DNA from: Pectobacterium actinidiae
GTDB taxonomy: Bacteria; Pseudomonadota; Gammaproteobacteria; Enterobacterales; Enterobacteriaceae
Length of the DNA: 64,000 nucleotides
Assembly: GCF_000803315.1 (NCBI RefSeq)
Contig: NZ_JRMH01000001.1
Location: forward strand, 1,426,001-1,490,000
Direction: 5' to 3'
Position numbers and translations under genes: made by a program. The notes under the pieces are model-generated. The model worked only from the letters and a program-made list of their open reading frames with translations. It ran no database searches and was not told where the DNA came from. Each line of letters starts with the position of its first letter. The first letter of the stretch is position 1. Of the stretch, positions 21,502 through 31,425 are shown one piece after another.

Positions 21502-22218
21502 TTAAGCGGCAATATCATTTCTCGTGTTGTGGGTAAAATACCACTCGACCGTTTTCTTAATTAACTCTTCCGTTGCATCGATATAGTGTTGCGGTGATGT
21601 TCTGACTTCCTGCTCCAGAATCAGGGGAAGCTCGGTACAACCCAGAATAATTTTCTCAACGCCAGCCTGCAATAGGCGATCTTTTACCGGTGACAATAGG
21701 CTATAAGCTCCGGCGATATCACCCGATTTATACGCGTAGATGCTTTCCATTACCTGGTGTTGGTCTGCATCATCCGGCGTGTAGCAATCAATATTATCGG
21801 TAATCAGGTTGTCCTGATAAATTCTCGCTTTGACCGTCGCTGTCGTCGCCAATAGGCCGACGCGTGTGGTGTTGGCATTTTTAATCGCCTGACAGGTCAC
21901 ATCAATAATGCTGATCATTTCCGCACGGCACTGTTCTTTTAAGTCATTAAACCAATAGTGCGCAGTATTGCACGGGATAATGATGCATTCAGCGCCCGCA
22001 TTTTCGAGAATTTTCATATATTGCAGCATTTTATCCAGCGGCGACGCGCTGTGCTGGAGAATGCATTTTGTTCTATCAGGGATATCAGGAATAGAAACCG
22101 CAATCATCGGAATATGGTCCTGGTCCCGATAAGCTGGCGTGTTTTTGATCAGTTTTTGCATCGCATCGACGGTAGCACCCGGCCCCATACCACCAAGAAT
22201 TCCCACGAGACTGTTCAT
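21502..22218 (-). CDS. Aspartate/glutamate racemase family protein
   Basis: A 238-residue cofactor-independent racemase. The two catalytic cysteines are seen in P-C-N-T-A-H and G-C-T-E-L-P, and the start has the family's G-I-L-G-G-M-G-P loop. It would interconvert L and D forms of aspartate, glutamate or a similar amino acid in the cytoplasm. It is divergent from a LysR gene that probably regulates it, and a DAACS amino-acid symporter follows on the far side. A second racemase of the same type is at 57693-58445. Substrate cannot be decided from sequence. Confidence 0.85.
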   Translation of the reverse strand: MNSLVGILGGMGPGATVDAMQKLIKNTPAYRDQDHIPMIAVSIPDIPDRTKCILQHSASPLDKMLQYMKILENAGAECIIIPCNTAHYWFNDLKEQCRAEMISIIDVTCQAIKNANTTRVGLLATTATVKARIYQDNLITDNIDCYTPDDADQHQVMESIYAYKSGDIAGAYSLLSPVKDRLLQAGVEKIILGCTELPLILEQEVRTSPQHYIDATEELIKKTVEWYFTHNTRNDIAA

Positions 22219-22439
22219 GCTGTTAACCCTGTAGCATTATGAAATTAAAAGGATAATCTCACACTGCCGGGCAATGTGAATTGCTAAATTCCCATCTGCT
22301 ATGTATGATTTGCATAACTATTTGCATCCCTATGCTTTTACTGGGTTTAACGATCCTGGTGGAAAGCCTCGTTGTTGGCGATGTAGCACGCTGGTATAGG
22401 GAACGAAAACATGGCGCTGAGCGTTGTGAGTGAGGGACG

Positions 22440-23339
22440 ATGCTGAATAATATCGAAACCAAGTGGCTCTATGATTTTATTGTGCTGGAAGAACATCGGA
22501 GTTTTACGCTGGCAGCCGAGAAGCGGAATATCTCTCAATCCTCATTCAGTCGGCGAATTCAGGCGCTGGAAGCCGCGGTAGGGTTTGATATTTTCGACCG
22601 CAGTGCGTTGCCGCTACAGTTAACCGAACAGGGACGCGTGTTCCACGCCTATATCCGCAATACGCTGGACGATTTGGAGTATCAGCTCAATAAGCTGCAC
22701 GGCGGGGATAATTACAAGAATAAGATCACCATTGCCGCGGCGCATTCGCTGTCGGTATTTATCATGCCAGAGCTGTTAAAAGACGTGCCGGATCCGCAGG
22801 AAAAAATCTTTTATGTCGAATCGATCGATGTCGATGAGGCGGTGCTGAATCTCAAAGAAGGGCGCAGTGACTTCATTTTCTCATTCTACAATGAGGATCT
22901 GATGGGGGAACCCTTCATGCACGAGAAAATATTGGAATCCCGGCTTTATCCCGTCTGCGCGTGTGATAGTGCAGGAAAGCCGCTGTTTGATGTCAGTGCC
23001 TCATCGGTGCCGCTACTCAACTATACCGAGACGAGCTACATGGGACGGCAGGTCAGTCGCTACTTATCCAGCGTCGAAAGCGATAAGTTTACGGTCAATT
23101 TCGTTTCTTCCATGAGTGACTTGCTCAAACGTATGACGAAGAAAGGTTATGGCATTGCCTGGCTACCGGACTATTCCATTCAGGAAGAGCTGAAAAACAA
23201 AGAGCTGACAATCCTGAGTATGGAAAATGCCGTGATCCGTATGGGGGTTTATCTGTATCGACTCGATGCGCGGTTGAATGTGGCTTCTGAGAAATTTTGG
23301 CGCTACATGAAAGGGCTGTCATCGGCATCTGGGCTATAA
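22440..23339 (+). CDS. LysR-family transcriptional regulator
   Basis: A 299-residue LysR regulator. The N-terminal winged helix (FTLAAEKRNISQSSFSRRIQALE, about residues 21-43) is followed by a substrate-binding domain from about 92. An AGGGACG stretch directly precedes the ATG. It is divergent from the racemase at 21502-22218, the classical layout for autoregulated LysR control, and convergent with the symporter. The effector is unknown, though an acidic amino acid is a reasonable guess. Confidence 0.88.
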   Translation: MLNNIETKWLYDFIVLEEHRSFTLAAEKRNISQSSFSRRIQALEAAVGFDIFDRSALPLQLTEQGRVFHAYIRNTLDDLEYQLNKLHGGDNYKNKITIAAAHSLSVFIMPELLKDVPDPQEKIFYVESIDVDEAVLNLKEGRSDFIFSFYNEDLMGEPFMHEKILESRLYPVCACDSAGKPLFDVSASSVPLLNYTETSYMGRQVSRYLSSVESDKFTVNFVSSMSDLLKRMTKKGYGIAWLPDYSIQEELKNKELTILSMENAVIRMGVYLYRLDARLNVASEKFWRYMKGLSSASGL

Positions 23340-23371
23340 ACGCCCTGACCATGTTGATGGGTAACGAGAGA

Positions 23372-23400
23372 TAAAAAAATAGCGGCCCGCAGGCCGCTAT
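23372..23400 (-). terminator. Rho-independent terminator of the DAACS symporter
   Basis: On the minus strand, ATAGCGGCC-TGCG-GGCCGCTAT is followed by a run of seven T. It lies 21 bases after the symporter stop. Confidence 0.92.
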
Positions 23401-23421
23401 AGATGAAGCATTCACTCAGCA

Positions 23422-24726
23422 TTAGCTATTTTGCGTGGCCTGCTGAGGTTCCTTATAGGCAACGACTTCGTCGGCAGCCTCTTCCTCATCATCGCGGACG
23501 TCTTTTTCCAGACTGGCCACCACGGCAGTAGAGATACTATTACCGATGACGTTAGTTGCAGTACGACCCATATCCAGGAACTGGTCGATACCGATAATCA
23601 GCAGGATACCGGCTTCCGGCAGGCTGAACATCGGCAGCGTTGCGGCAACCACCACGATGGAAGCACGTGCCACACCCGCCATCCCTTTACTGGTGATCAT
23701 CAGTGTCAACAGAATCAGGATTTGCTCAGTAACGCTCAGGTCGATGTTGTAAGCCTGTGCGATAAACAGAATCGCAAAGGACTGGTACATCATAGAACCG
23801 TCGAGGTTGAATGAATAACCGAGCGGCAGCACAAAGCTGGTGACTTTTTTCGGCACACCGAATTTGGTCAGCGCTTCCATGGTTTTCGGATAAGCAGACT
23901 CACTGCTCGCCGTGGCGAAAGCCAACATGGTTGGTTCACGAATCAGTTTCGCCAGTCTAACGATGCCTTTGCCCAGGAACAGGTAGCCAACCAAGAACAG
24001 AACGCCCCACAGTACGGTCAGACCGAGGTAGAACTCACCGATCAGTTTACCGAAGTCGTAAAGCAGGCCCAGACCTTGTGTGGTAATCGCGGAAGCGATT
24101 GCGGCAAAGACAGCAATAGGAGCCAGCGCCATCACGTAGTCGGTTACGCGGAACATCACTTTGGTCAGTTCTTCGATCATGGAAATGATCGTGGTTGCGT
24201 GCTTGTTATGGCCTTTTACATAGGCAAGCGCAGAGCCGAAGAACAGAGAGAACACCAAAATTTGCAGGATCTCATTGTTCGCCATCGCTTCTACGATACT
24301 TTTCGGGAAGATATGACTGATGAAGCTCTTGAGCGTAAAGCTGTCCGTATTCAGGCCTGTCGCAACATGCTGTACGGGGACTTCGAGATTCATGCCTGCG
24401 CCGGGTTGGAACAGGTTGGCGAAGACCATACCGATAAGCAGGGAAATGAACGAGGCGCTGACAAACCAGATCATCGCTTTCATACCGATACGGCCAACGG
24501 CAGAAGAGTTTCCTCCCATGCTTGCCAGGCCGGAAACCAGCGTAGCGAAGACCAGTGGCGCGATGATCATTTTAATCAAGCGCAGGAAGATATCGGTAAC
24601 CATGTTGAAATAAGATGCAACTTCTTTTGCTCGACTGCCGTCAAGATATTGATGGCAAGCCCAGCCGATTAATATTCCCAGGACGATAGCCAAGACTATC
24701 TGTACAAGTAACTTCTGCCTTTGCAT
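23422..24726 (-). CDS. Dicarboxylate/amino acid:cation symporter (DAACS)
   Basis: A 434-residue inner-membrane symporter of the glutamate/dicarboxylate transporter family. The family signatures are present: the serine-rich re-entrant loop FATASSESAYPKTM, the GYSFNLDGSMMYQS helix and the late NVIGNSIST helix. The ATG at 24726 has a GAGG box 8 bases upstream; the frame is open further but without match. The acidic tail (DDEEEAADE) is notable. Likely imports glutamate, aspartate or a C4-dicarboxylate. It differs clearly from GltP at 47273. The nearby racemase and LysR suggest an amino acid substrate (inference). Confidence 0.87.
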   Translation of the reverse strand: MQRQKLLVQIVLAIVLGILIGWACHQYLDGSRAKEVASYFNMVTDIFLRLIKMIIAPLVFATLVSGLASMGGNSSAVGRIGMKAMIWFVSASFISLLIGMVFANLFQPGAGMNLEVPVQHVATGLNTDSFTLKSFISHIFPKSIVEAMANNEILQILVFSLFFGSALAYVKGHNKHATTIISMIEELTKVMFRVTDYVMALAPIAVFAAIASAITTQGLGLLYDFGKLIGEFYLGLTVLWGVLFLVGYLFLGKGIVRLAKLIREPTMLAFATASSESAYPKTMEALTKFGVPKKVTSFVLPLGYSFNLDGSMMYQSFAILFIAQAYNIDLSVTEQILILLTLMITSKGMAGVARASIVVVAATLPMFSLPEAGILLIIGIDQFLDMGRTATNVIGNSISTAVVASLEKDVRDDEEEAADEVVAYKEPQQATQNS

Positions 24727-25387
24727 ATAAACCTCATGTTGATGAATTGATTCAGACAACACAATATTATTGCCGCGTGATGGTTGGCGCTTTCCCTGAA
24801 TACGCCAATCTCCCACCCGAACCTGTTATTGGGGTGTTGTGTCTGCCCGCCGATATTACAACGATTCTTGCTTTTTACATTTTTTTTCTGCGGATTGTTA
24901 TGTAATTGTGATCCTTGTCATGCGAAAAATGCATGTCCATGTCGCTTGTAATGATAAATAGGGATGTGATGCGCAGATCGCGTAAAACGTGATTTTTCAT
25001 TTAATTCGTTATAAAACAATGTCTTATGTCGGTATTTTATTGGTGATGGCAGGAGGGGTAAGGTGTTGAATTAGTGTTGCTAATGATATGTGGCTATACA
25101 TCAATAAAACATATAGTAAATTACTTAAAGATTAAGTAAAAATAAAAGAACAATTAACGAAAACTTTAAATACTTGCCATTTTATTAAAAAATTAATTTT
25201 TTAATTATTTAAGTCGTGACTTTTGTTTCTTGGTTCGTGCTTGATTTTTGTGTTGTTGATTTAACGTTTAATTATTGTTCTATGTGTTTCTATTTGTAAC
25301 TATCTGGGCGTTTAGGGTGTTTAAAATGGTGTTTGTTATTTTTTAAACATATGTTATCGATGATTTGAGACCTCACTGTTGGTTATT
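24727..25387. other. AT-rich intergenic region without genes
   Basis: About 660 bases between the symporter start and the GntR stop. It must contain the symporter promoter. A CRP-like half site, TGTGA-N6-TCATG, is at 24907-24922. No open frame, repeat or RNA structure stood out. Confidence 0.5.
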
Positions 25388-26281
25388 TCATCGAAAAAGA
25401 TCGATGCTCACTTTATCGTGGCACGCTTTTTCCAGATGCTTTTTCATCCACTCTGCTGCTGTTTCGATCTCTCCCTGTTGCAGGAAATCCAGAATCGCCA
25501 GATGCTCTGCAATCTGCTCCAATCGCTTGGGGTTGAAGGCTGGACTCCCTTGACGATATTCCACCAGACGCCGTAATTGATTGATTCGTTGCAAACTATG
25601 GTGGGCGAAGCGGTTGCCGCTACAGGCAAGCAGCGTTTCATGAAAGTGCGTATTGGCATCGAACATTTCATGCGGTGTGAGTGTCAGGTAACCTCCATTG
25701 AGAATGTCTTCCTGCTGCTTACGACAGGCGCTGAGCGTGTGCTGATCGATACGAAACTGCGGCGACAGCAGACTGACCGGCTCGACCAGTAGGCGGAAAG
25801 TAAAACTTTCCTCATAGGCCGTGACGGAATCGATAATCGGCGTAGTTCGCCAGCCTTGCCCAGTGCGGAACTCCAGCCAACCTTCCTGTTGAATACGAGT
25901 CAGAACGTTGCGTAGTACGGAGCGGGACACCTGACATTCTCGCATCAGCTCCACTTCTGAAAACTGTTCTGGCAACCGACGAGAGAGGCGCATATCCACA
26001 ATCTTCCGGTAGAGCGGCTCTTCGCTGCTAGCGGCTAACTCGGTGACCAGATGCCCTAATTCATGGGCGTGGCGGTCAAGATAAAACCCCCGGTTGCGGT
26101 GGTAATGCAGCATGCCTTTTTCCGTCAGATACAGCAGCGCGACCTTGACCGGCGTGCGCGAGGCGTTCAGTACCTGTGCCAGTGACGATTCGATCAGATG
26201 AGCGCCGGGCGGCAACTGCTCGCGGCGAATATAGGCAACAATCTGTCTGACAATCCTTGTCTGTAGGGGAGTTAAAGCCAT
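25388..26281 (-). CDS. GntR-type regulator with two winged-helix segments and an FCD-like domain
   Basis: A 297-residue regulator, longer than usual FadR/FCD proteins (about 230). Residues 5-70 form a GntR-type winged helix (LPPGAHLIESSLAQVLNASR). Residues 88-147 look like a second winged helix (EVELMRECQVSRSVLRNVLTR followed by a W-L-E-F wing). The rest (about 155-290) is a helical effector domain of the FCD type with His-rich segments (NTHFHETLLACSGN). It is 125 bases downstream of a CitMHS transporter on the same strand and probably controls it. Confidence 0.8.
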   Translation of the reverse strand: MALTPLQTRIVRQIVAYIRREQLPPGAHLIESSLAQVLNASRTPVKVALLYLTEKGMLHYHRNRGFYLDRHAHELGHLVTELAASSEEPLYRKIVDMRLSRRLPEQFSEVELMRECQVSRSVLRNVLTRIQQEGWLEFRTGQGWRTTPIIDSVTAYEESFTFRLLVEPVSLLSPQFRIDQHTLSACRKQQEDILNGGYLTLTPHEMFDANTHFHETLLACSGNRFAHHSLQRINQLRRLVEYRQGSPAFNPKRLEQIAEHLAILDFLQQGEIETAAEWMKKHLEKACHDKVSIDLFR

Positions 26282-26406
26282 GGCTATCCTGCTATGTCGG
26301 TTAGGTGCTATGTCGTGTAAGGGGGTTACGGGAAATCGCTATGTTCTTGTCAGCAAAGCTTGTCTGTCAGCAGAGGTTGCCCCGGCTTGACCGGAGCAAC
26401 CCTGTT

Positions 26407-27720
26407 TCACTGGTGATAGAACGGAAATGCGCCGAAGACAATACCACCGACCAGCAGCGACAGGCTGACAAAAATCGCCCATTTGATTGCAAAGCGTTGG
26501 TGATCGCCGATGTCCACTTTTGCCAGACTGACCAGAAGGTAGAGTGACGGCACCAGCGGGCTAAGCAGGTGGAACGGCTGGCCTACAATCGACGCACGGG
26601 CGATCTCCTCTGGGGTAATACCATAATTGACCGCCGTCTGGGCGATAACCGGTAAGATTCCGAAATAGAACGCGTCGTTGGACATCAAAAAAGTAAACGG
26701 CAGGCTAATAAGCGCGGTGAATACAGCAAGATACGGGCCGAAACTTTCAGGTATCACCTGCAACAGACTCTTCGCCATGGCATCCACCATGCCGGTACCG
26801 GATAAAATGCCGGTGAAAATCCCAGCGGCGAAAATAAGTGATGTCACTGCGAGCACGTTAGCGGCGTGTGAGCCGATCCGCGCTTTTTGCTCCTCCAGCT
26901 TGGGATAGTTGAGCATGACAGCGATAGCGAAGCCGACCATAAACAGCACCTGAATGGGCAGAAGGCCGATCACCAGAAACACCAGAAGTAGGGTGGTCAG
27001 AATAAAGTTAGGCCAGAACATTTTAGGGCGGCGGTTGGCGTCGCTTTCTTCGTCGCTGCCGTTGCCCAGATTGATCGAGGTATTCTGGACGTTGCTGACA
27101 TCAATAATCCCCAGCCGTTTGCGCTCCTGTAGACCCAGAAAAACGGCCACGCCGACCAGCGTCAGGCTGGCTAAAATAATCGCCGGGAGCATGGGAAGGA
27201 AAACGTCCAATGCATCAACACGCAATGCGGCGGCGGCACGCGCCGTCGGGCCGCCCCAAGGAGAAAGGTTCATCACGCCGCTGGCGATGTTCACCAGACA
27301 GGTCAACCCCAGCACGTTCATGCCCAAGCGTTGATAGAGTGGCAGGAATGCGGCAATCGCGATCATATAGGTCGTCGTACTGTCGCCGTCTAGCGCGACC
27401 ATTAAGGTTAATACGGCGGTGCCGACCAGCACTTTCAACGGATCGCCTTTAACCAAACGGAGGATGAAGCGAACCAGTGGATCGAACAGGCCTGCATCGA
27501 TCATAATGCCGAAGTAGAGAATAGAAAACGTCAGCATAACGCCCGTTGGAGCCAGCGTTTTGATGCCGTCCAGCATCATCGCGCCCAGCCCCTGATAGAA
27601 ACCTGCCGCCAGTGCGAACAGCGTAGGGACAAGAATCAGCGCGATAAGCGCAGACATCCGCTTGGTCATGATCAGGTACATAAAACAGATGACCATAGAG
27701 AAACCGAGAATAGTGAGCAC
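26407..27720 (-). CDS. CitMHS-family citrate:metal symporter
   Basis: A 437-residue, about 12-helix transporter of the CitMHS family, which imports citrate complexed with a divalent metal plus protons. Recognisable segments: ALDGDSTTTYMIAIAAFLPLY and MNLSPWGGPTARAA, and the second-half GTGMVDAMAKSL. The start is a GTG at 27720 with AGGAGA 7 bases upstream. The GntR-type regulator follows. Which metal is used cannot be told. Confidence 0.87.
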   Translation of the reverse strand: MLTILGFSMVICFMYLIMTKRMSALIALILVPTLFALAAGFYQGLGAMMLDGIKTLAPTGVMLTFSILYFGIMIDAGLFDPLVRFILRLVKGDPLKVLVGTAVLTLMVALDGDSTTTYMIAIAAFLPLYQRLGMNVLGLTCLVNIASGVMNLSPWGGPTARAAAALRVDALDVFLPMLPAIILASLTLVGVAVFLGLQERKRLGIIDVSNVQNTSINLGNGSDEESDANRRPKMFWPNFILTTLLLVFLVIGLLPIQVLFMVGFAIAVMLNYPKLEEQKARIGSHAANVLAVTSLIFAAGIFTGILSGTGMVDAMAKSLLQVIPESFGPYLAVFTALISLPFTFLMSNDAFYFGILPVIAQTAVNYGITPEEIARASIVGQPFHLLSPLVPSLYLLVSLAKVDIGDHQRFAIKWAIFVSLSLLVGGIVFGAFPFYHQ

Positions 27721-28339
27721 AGTGAATCTCCTGTTTTTTATTATATTCTGAATAACTTACTGCCTTTCTTCCGGCGAATTTGGGGTACTAGAGGCCGTAC
27801 GGTTTTTTATAACCGCATATCGAAAGGGATGAGCACAGGTTATTTCCCGACGTCAGTAACGTTCAGGGGAGAATACGAATGAAAGATGGGGTTAGCTTCC
27901 GGGGTCGATACGAATAATAAATGACAGATAATGAGGAAGCGATAAGGTAACAGTAATCGGTAACATAAATGACCTCTATGCGAGCAATAATATTCCTTTT
28001 ATCCCCACCAATGTCCATCTAACCGATTGTTTAGTCATGGTTTTAATCGGTCTGAAAACTACCGCTACAGGTGGCTCTTTTTGTTAAAAACAAATTAAAG
28101 CATTGTAAAATGAAACGCAAATTGCGCTAAATTGGAATAAAAAACAATTAGGCGGAGGGAAGGGCTGTGATAGCCAACATAATTTTAAAAAATAAACAGA
28201 GGTGTAAAAATTTAATTGCTGCGTAGAAATTTATTATCGATTAGCGGAAATCCATCCATTTTCATTAATAAATCTTTACAACATGAAAGGGAGAATAAAG
28301 CATTATGGGTGAGGAAGGTTAAATGGTGTCTAAACCATC

Positions 28340-28681
28340 TATACTCGTCATACTTCAAGTTGCATGTGCGTTGGCTCCGTTACTCGGTCCACTTACGTGG
28401 ACCTCGCCCCGCTGGGGCCGCTGCAAGCAGCGTTCAAATCTGCCTCTGGCAGATTTGTCAGTCACCCGAATCACTTACCTGAGTAAGCTCATCGGGATTA
28501 AATGAGAGACATCCTGTCTCTCACCGGAGGCCAGCCTTTGGCGGGTAAAATTCGTTCCCAACGAATTTGTCCTTCGCTTGCCGCGTTATTTGGCCTTATG
28601 GCTTCACCCCTTCGGGGTCAGCGCAAGCGCTGTTCAAAACGCTAGCGTTTTGTCCTGAAACTCGAATTATTTAGAGTATGT
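28340..28681. repeat. Long mosaic ERIC repeat, second copy
   Basis: About 340 bases with ERIC ends and the same ordered hairpin modules as 21161-21488, including GAGAGACATCCTGTCTCTC and CAAAACGCTAGCGTTTTG. It is the main content of the 1-kb gap (27721-28745) between the citrate transporter and fdhF; the rest of that gap showed nothing else. Confidence 0.88.
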
Positions 28682-28745
28682 ATTTTCCTAAGCCGCCACG
28701 ACCTTTACCAGATGGCTTAGGTTCGCGGCGGCTTAGGTAAAGGGA

Positions 28746-30896
28746 TTAACTGACATTTTCTGCGGTGCTGCGCAGTCGATTTTTCAGTTGGCTGTATTCT
28801 TGCTGTACATAGTTTTCTGCTGCCTGCTGATCGTCAATCGCCTCCAGCTTAACGGCGCAGTGTTTGTATTCCGGCGTTTTGGATACCGGATCGAGATGGT
28901 CCAGCGTCAGTTCATTGCAGGCACCGATCCACCATTGGTAGGTCATGTAGACGGCACCTTTATTGATGCGCTCGCTGACGGCAACACGCGAGATCACCTT
29001 GCCACGTCGTGACGAGATCCAGGCCAACTGCTGATCGCGTATTCCTAAACGTTCGGCGTCATAAGGACTAACCTGCACGTAGCCAGGTTCATCCGCCAGC
29101 GTTTGTAGTGCGGTGCAGTTGCCCGTCATGGAACGGCAGGAGTAATGACCGACCTCACGCACCGTGCACAATACCAGCGGGTAATCCTCATCCACCAGCT
29201 CCATCGGCGGTCGCCATTCGGCCGTGAGCAGTAAGCCTTTCCCATTGGGACGATCAAAGTGATTATTGGCGTACAGCCACGGAGTGCCGGGGCTGCCTTC
29301 CGTTAGACACGGCCATGGTACATAGCCCAGCCCCGCCATTTTTTCGTAGGTCGCGCCGTAATACAGTGGGCAGAGCTGCCGCAGCTCGTCCCAGATCTCC
29401 TGCGTGTTGTTATAGTGCATCGGATAACCGAGTGCGGTTGCCATCAGGCTGATGATCTCCCAGTCGGGTTTGACATCGCCCTGTGGTTCCACTGCTTTAT
29501 AAAAGCGCTGGAATCCCCGGTCTGCGGCGGTATAGACCCCTTCGTGCTCGCCCCAGGAAGTCGCCGGTAAAATCACATCGGCAATCGCGGCGGTCTTGGT
29601 CATGAAGATGTCTTGTACGATCAGCAGGTCCAGCTCGTTGAATGCATCACGCAGCATCGACAGATCCGGCTCGGTTTGCAGCGGATCTTCGCCCATCACG
29701 TAATTGGCTCGGATTTTCCCTTCTTTTATTTTGTGCGGGAGATCGGTCAGCGAGTAGCCAATCTTGTCAGAGAGCTCAGGCACGCCCCAGGCGTCGGCAA
29801 ATTTCGCCAGCACCGCGTTATCTGTGACTTTTTGATAACCGGGGAACATATTCGGTAGTGCGCCCATATCGCAGGCGCCCTGTACATTATTTTGCCCACG
29901 CACCGGCCCGACGCCAACGTTCGGACGTCCCAGATTTCCGGTCAGTAGTGCCAGCCCGGACAGCCCTTTGACCACATCAACGCCTTGTCCCCATTGTGTT
30001 ACGCCCATTCCCCAGAGAATGGTGGCGGACGGCGCGGCGGCATAGATCCGCATCGCGTCGCGAATCAATTTCGGCGACAGGCCGGTGATGTCGGCGACAT
30101 ACTCCGGTGTGTATTTCGCGACGGTCTTGCTGAATTCCTCGAAGCCCTCGGTATGGCGGGCGACGTACGCTTTATCGTAATGACCTTCGTTGATCAGCAC
30201 GTTAGCGAACGCATTGACCAGCGCCATGTTGGAGCCATTTTTCAACGGTAGCCACAGATCGGCGATGCGGGCGGTTTCAATATGACGCGGATCGCACACG
30301 ATGATTTTTGCCCCGCGTGCTTTCGCTTTCAGGATGCGGCGTGCCACGATGGGGTGTGAGTCTGCGGCGTTATAGCCAAAAATCAGGATGCAGTCGGTTT
30401 TTTCGATTTCGCAGATAGAGTTACTCATGGCGCCGTTGCCCAGCGTTACCTGTAGCCCGGCCACCGACGGGCCGTGGCAGAGCCGGGCGCAGCAGTCGAC
30501 GTTATTATTCCCGGTAACCGCCCGGGCAAATTTCTGCATCACATAATTGGTTTCATTACCGGGGCCGCGCGACGAGCCAGTGTGCATAATCGACTCGGCA
30601 CCGTACTTTTCTTTAATCGTTTTCAGTCGGGAACTGGCGAAGCCGATAGCCTCATCCCAGGATACGGCCTCAAAGGGGGCGCCTTTCTGACGTCGAATCA
30701 GCGGTTGTTTTAAACGGGGTGTTAGAATTTTCGTATCGTTGAGAAAATCCCAACCGTAATAGCCTTTCAGGCACAGTTCACCTTCATTGGTGACGCCGTT
30801 TGCCCCTTCCGCACCGACCACTTTGCCGTTCTCTACCAGCAGGTTAATTTTGCAGCCTGACCCGCAATACGGACAGACAGTAAGCACTTTCTGCAT
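28746..30896 (-). CDS. fdhF: Formate dehydrogenase H, cysteine (non-selenium) form
   Basis: A 716-residue cytoplasmic molybdopterin enzyme that oxidises formate to CO2. It closely follows E. coli FdhF. A [4Fe-4S] cluster is bound by C-P-Y-C-G-S-G-C (Cys8, 11, 15) and Cys42, with Lys44 next to it. At residue 140 E. coli has selenocysteine (UGA); here the codon is TGC (30477-30479), so Cys140 replaces it in C-C-A-R-L-C-H-G-P. The molybdopterin-binding domains and C-terminal domain are intact. No hydrogenase (hyc) genes are near. An expected consequence is activity without the selenium machinery, usually with a lower rate (family knowledge). Confidence 0.93.
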   Translation of the reverse strand: MQKVLTVCPYCGSGCKINLLVENGKVVGAEGANGVTNEGELCLKGYYGWDFLNDTKILTPRLKQPLIRRQKGAPFEAVSWDEAIGFASSRLKTIKEKYGAESIMHTGSSRGPGNETNYVMQKFARAVTGNNNVDCCARLCHGPSVAGLQVTLGNGAMSNSICEIEKTDCILIFGYNAADSHPIVARRILKAKARGAKIIVCDPRHIETARIADLWLPLKNGSNMALVNAFANVLINEGHYDKAYVARHTEGFEEFSKTVAKYTPEYVADITGLSPKLIRDAMRIYAAAPSATILWGMGVTQWGQGVDVVKGLSGLALLTGNLGRPNVGVGPVRGQNNVQGACDMGALPNMFPGYQKVTDNAVLAKFADAWGVPELSDKIGYSLTDLPHKIKEGKIRANYVMGEDPLQTEPDLSMLRDAFNELDLLIVQDIFMTKTAAIADVILPATSWGEHEGVYTAADRGFQRFYKAVEPQGDVKPDWEIISLMATALGYPMHYNNTQEIWDELRQLCPLYYGATYEKMAGLGYVPWPCLTEGSPGTPWLYANNHFDRPNGKGLLLTAEWRPPMELVDEDYPLVLCTVREVGHYSCRSMTGNCTALQTLADEPGYVQVSPYDAERLGIRDQQLAWISSRRGKVISRVAVSERINKGAVYMTYQWWIGACNELTLDHLDPVSKTPEYKHCAVKLEAIDDQQAAENYVQQEYSQLKNRLRSTAENVS

Positions 30897-31425
30897 GATT
30901 ATTCTCCAAAGCCGAGTCTTGGATCGTTAAGAACTGCATTCTTGTTAGGGCATCGATGCAGCGGTTTACTCTTCGATAATCGCCGATAAAGAAAATTAAT
31001 TTACTGATCGTGGTCATGCTCAGCGCGCGGCAAATCGTCCTAACGCGTTGAGTGATGCGACCTTTTTCCATAGGACATTTGTCTGGAAAATAGGCGCTAG
31101 CGTATTCATCCTCTTTATCCGTTAATGCCTATACTGTTTTTGACGATATTAACTCTATGTGTCACCGATTGGGCTAGGCTCGTCCTGCCTGTCGGCTGTT
31201 TAAAACAACGGAAATTGGCTTTTCAAGGAAGATAACGCATTCTATTCGTTAATTTTTTGAGCTTAACTTCCCATCTAATGGGTTATGAATCAGGGAATTC
31301 CAGAACGTCTGTTAGATCGCGTGGGATAAGGGCGCGATGCAACGGGCGGCACCGTCATGAGTAAAAAGTAAATACTTTTCCGACAGAGCGTGCGGGCAGT
31401 ATTTGTTAACGTCGCGGAGTGCATT
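30897..31425. other. Divergent intergenic region between fdhF and the chemoreceptor
   Basis: About 530 bases that must hold both promoters. I found no good sigma-54 site for fdhF, no sigma-28 site for the chemoreceptor, and no repeat. Confidence 0.4.

Noticed and set aside
24907..24922. CRP site for the DAACS symporter
   Set aside because: Only one good half site, and it is about 180 bases from the start with no promoter placed; not claimed as a feature.
30477..30479. Selenocysteine codon in fdhF
   Set aside because: The codon at the expected position is TGC, not TGA, so no selenocysteine insertion is needed.
30897..30990. Sigma-54 promoter for fdhF
   Set aside because: E. coli fdhF has one, but the best match here on the minus strand lacks the GG and GC pairs at the required distance.
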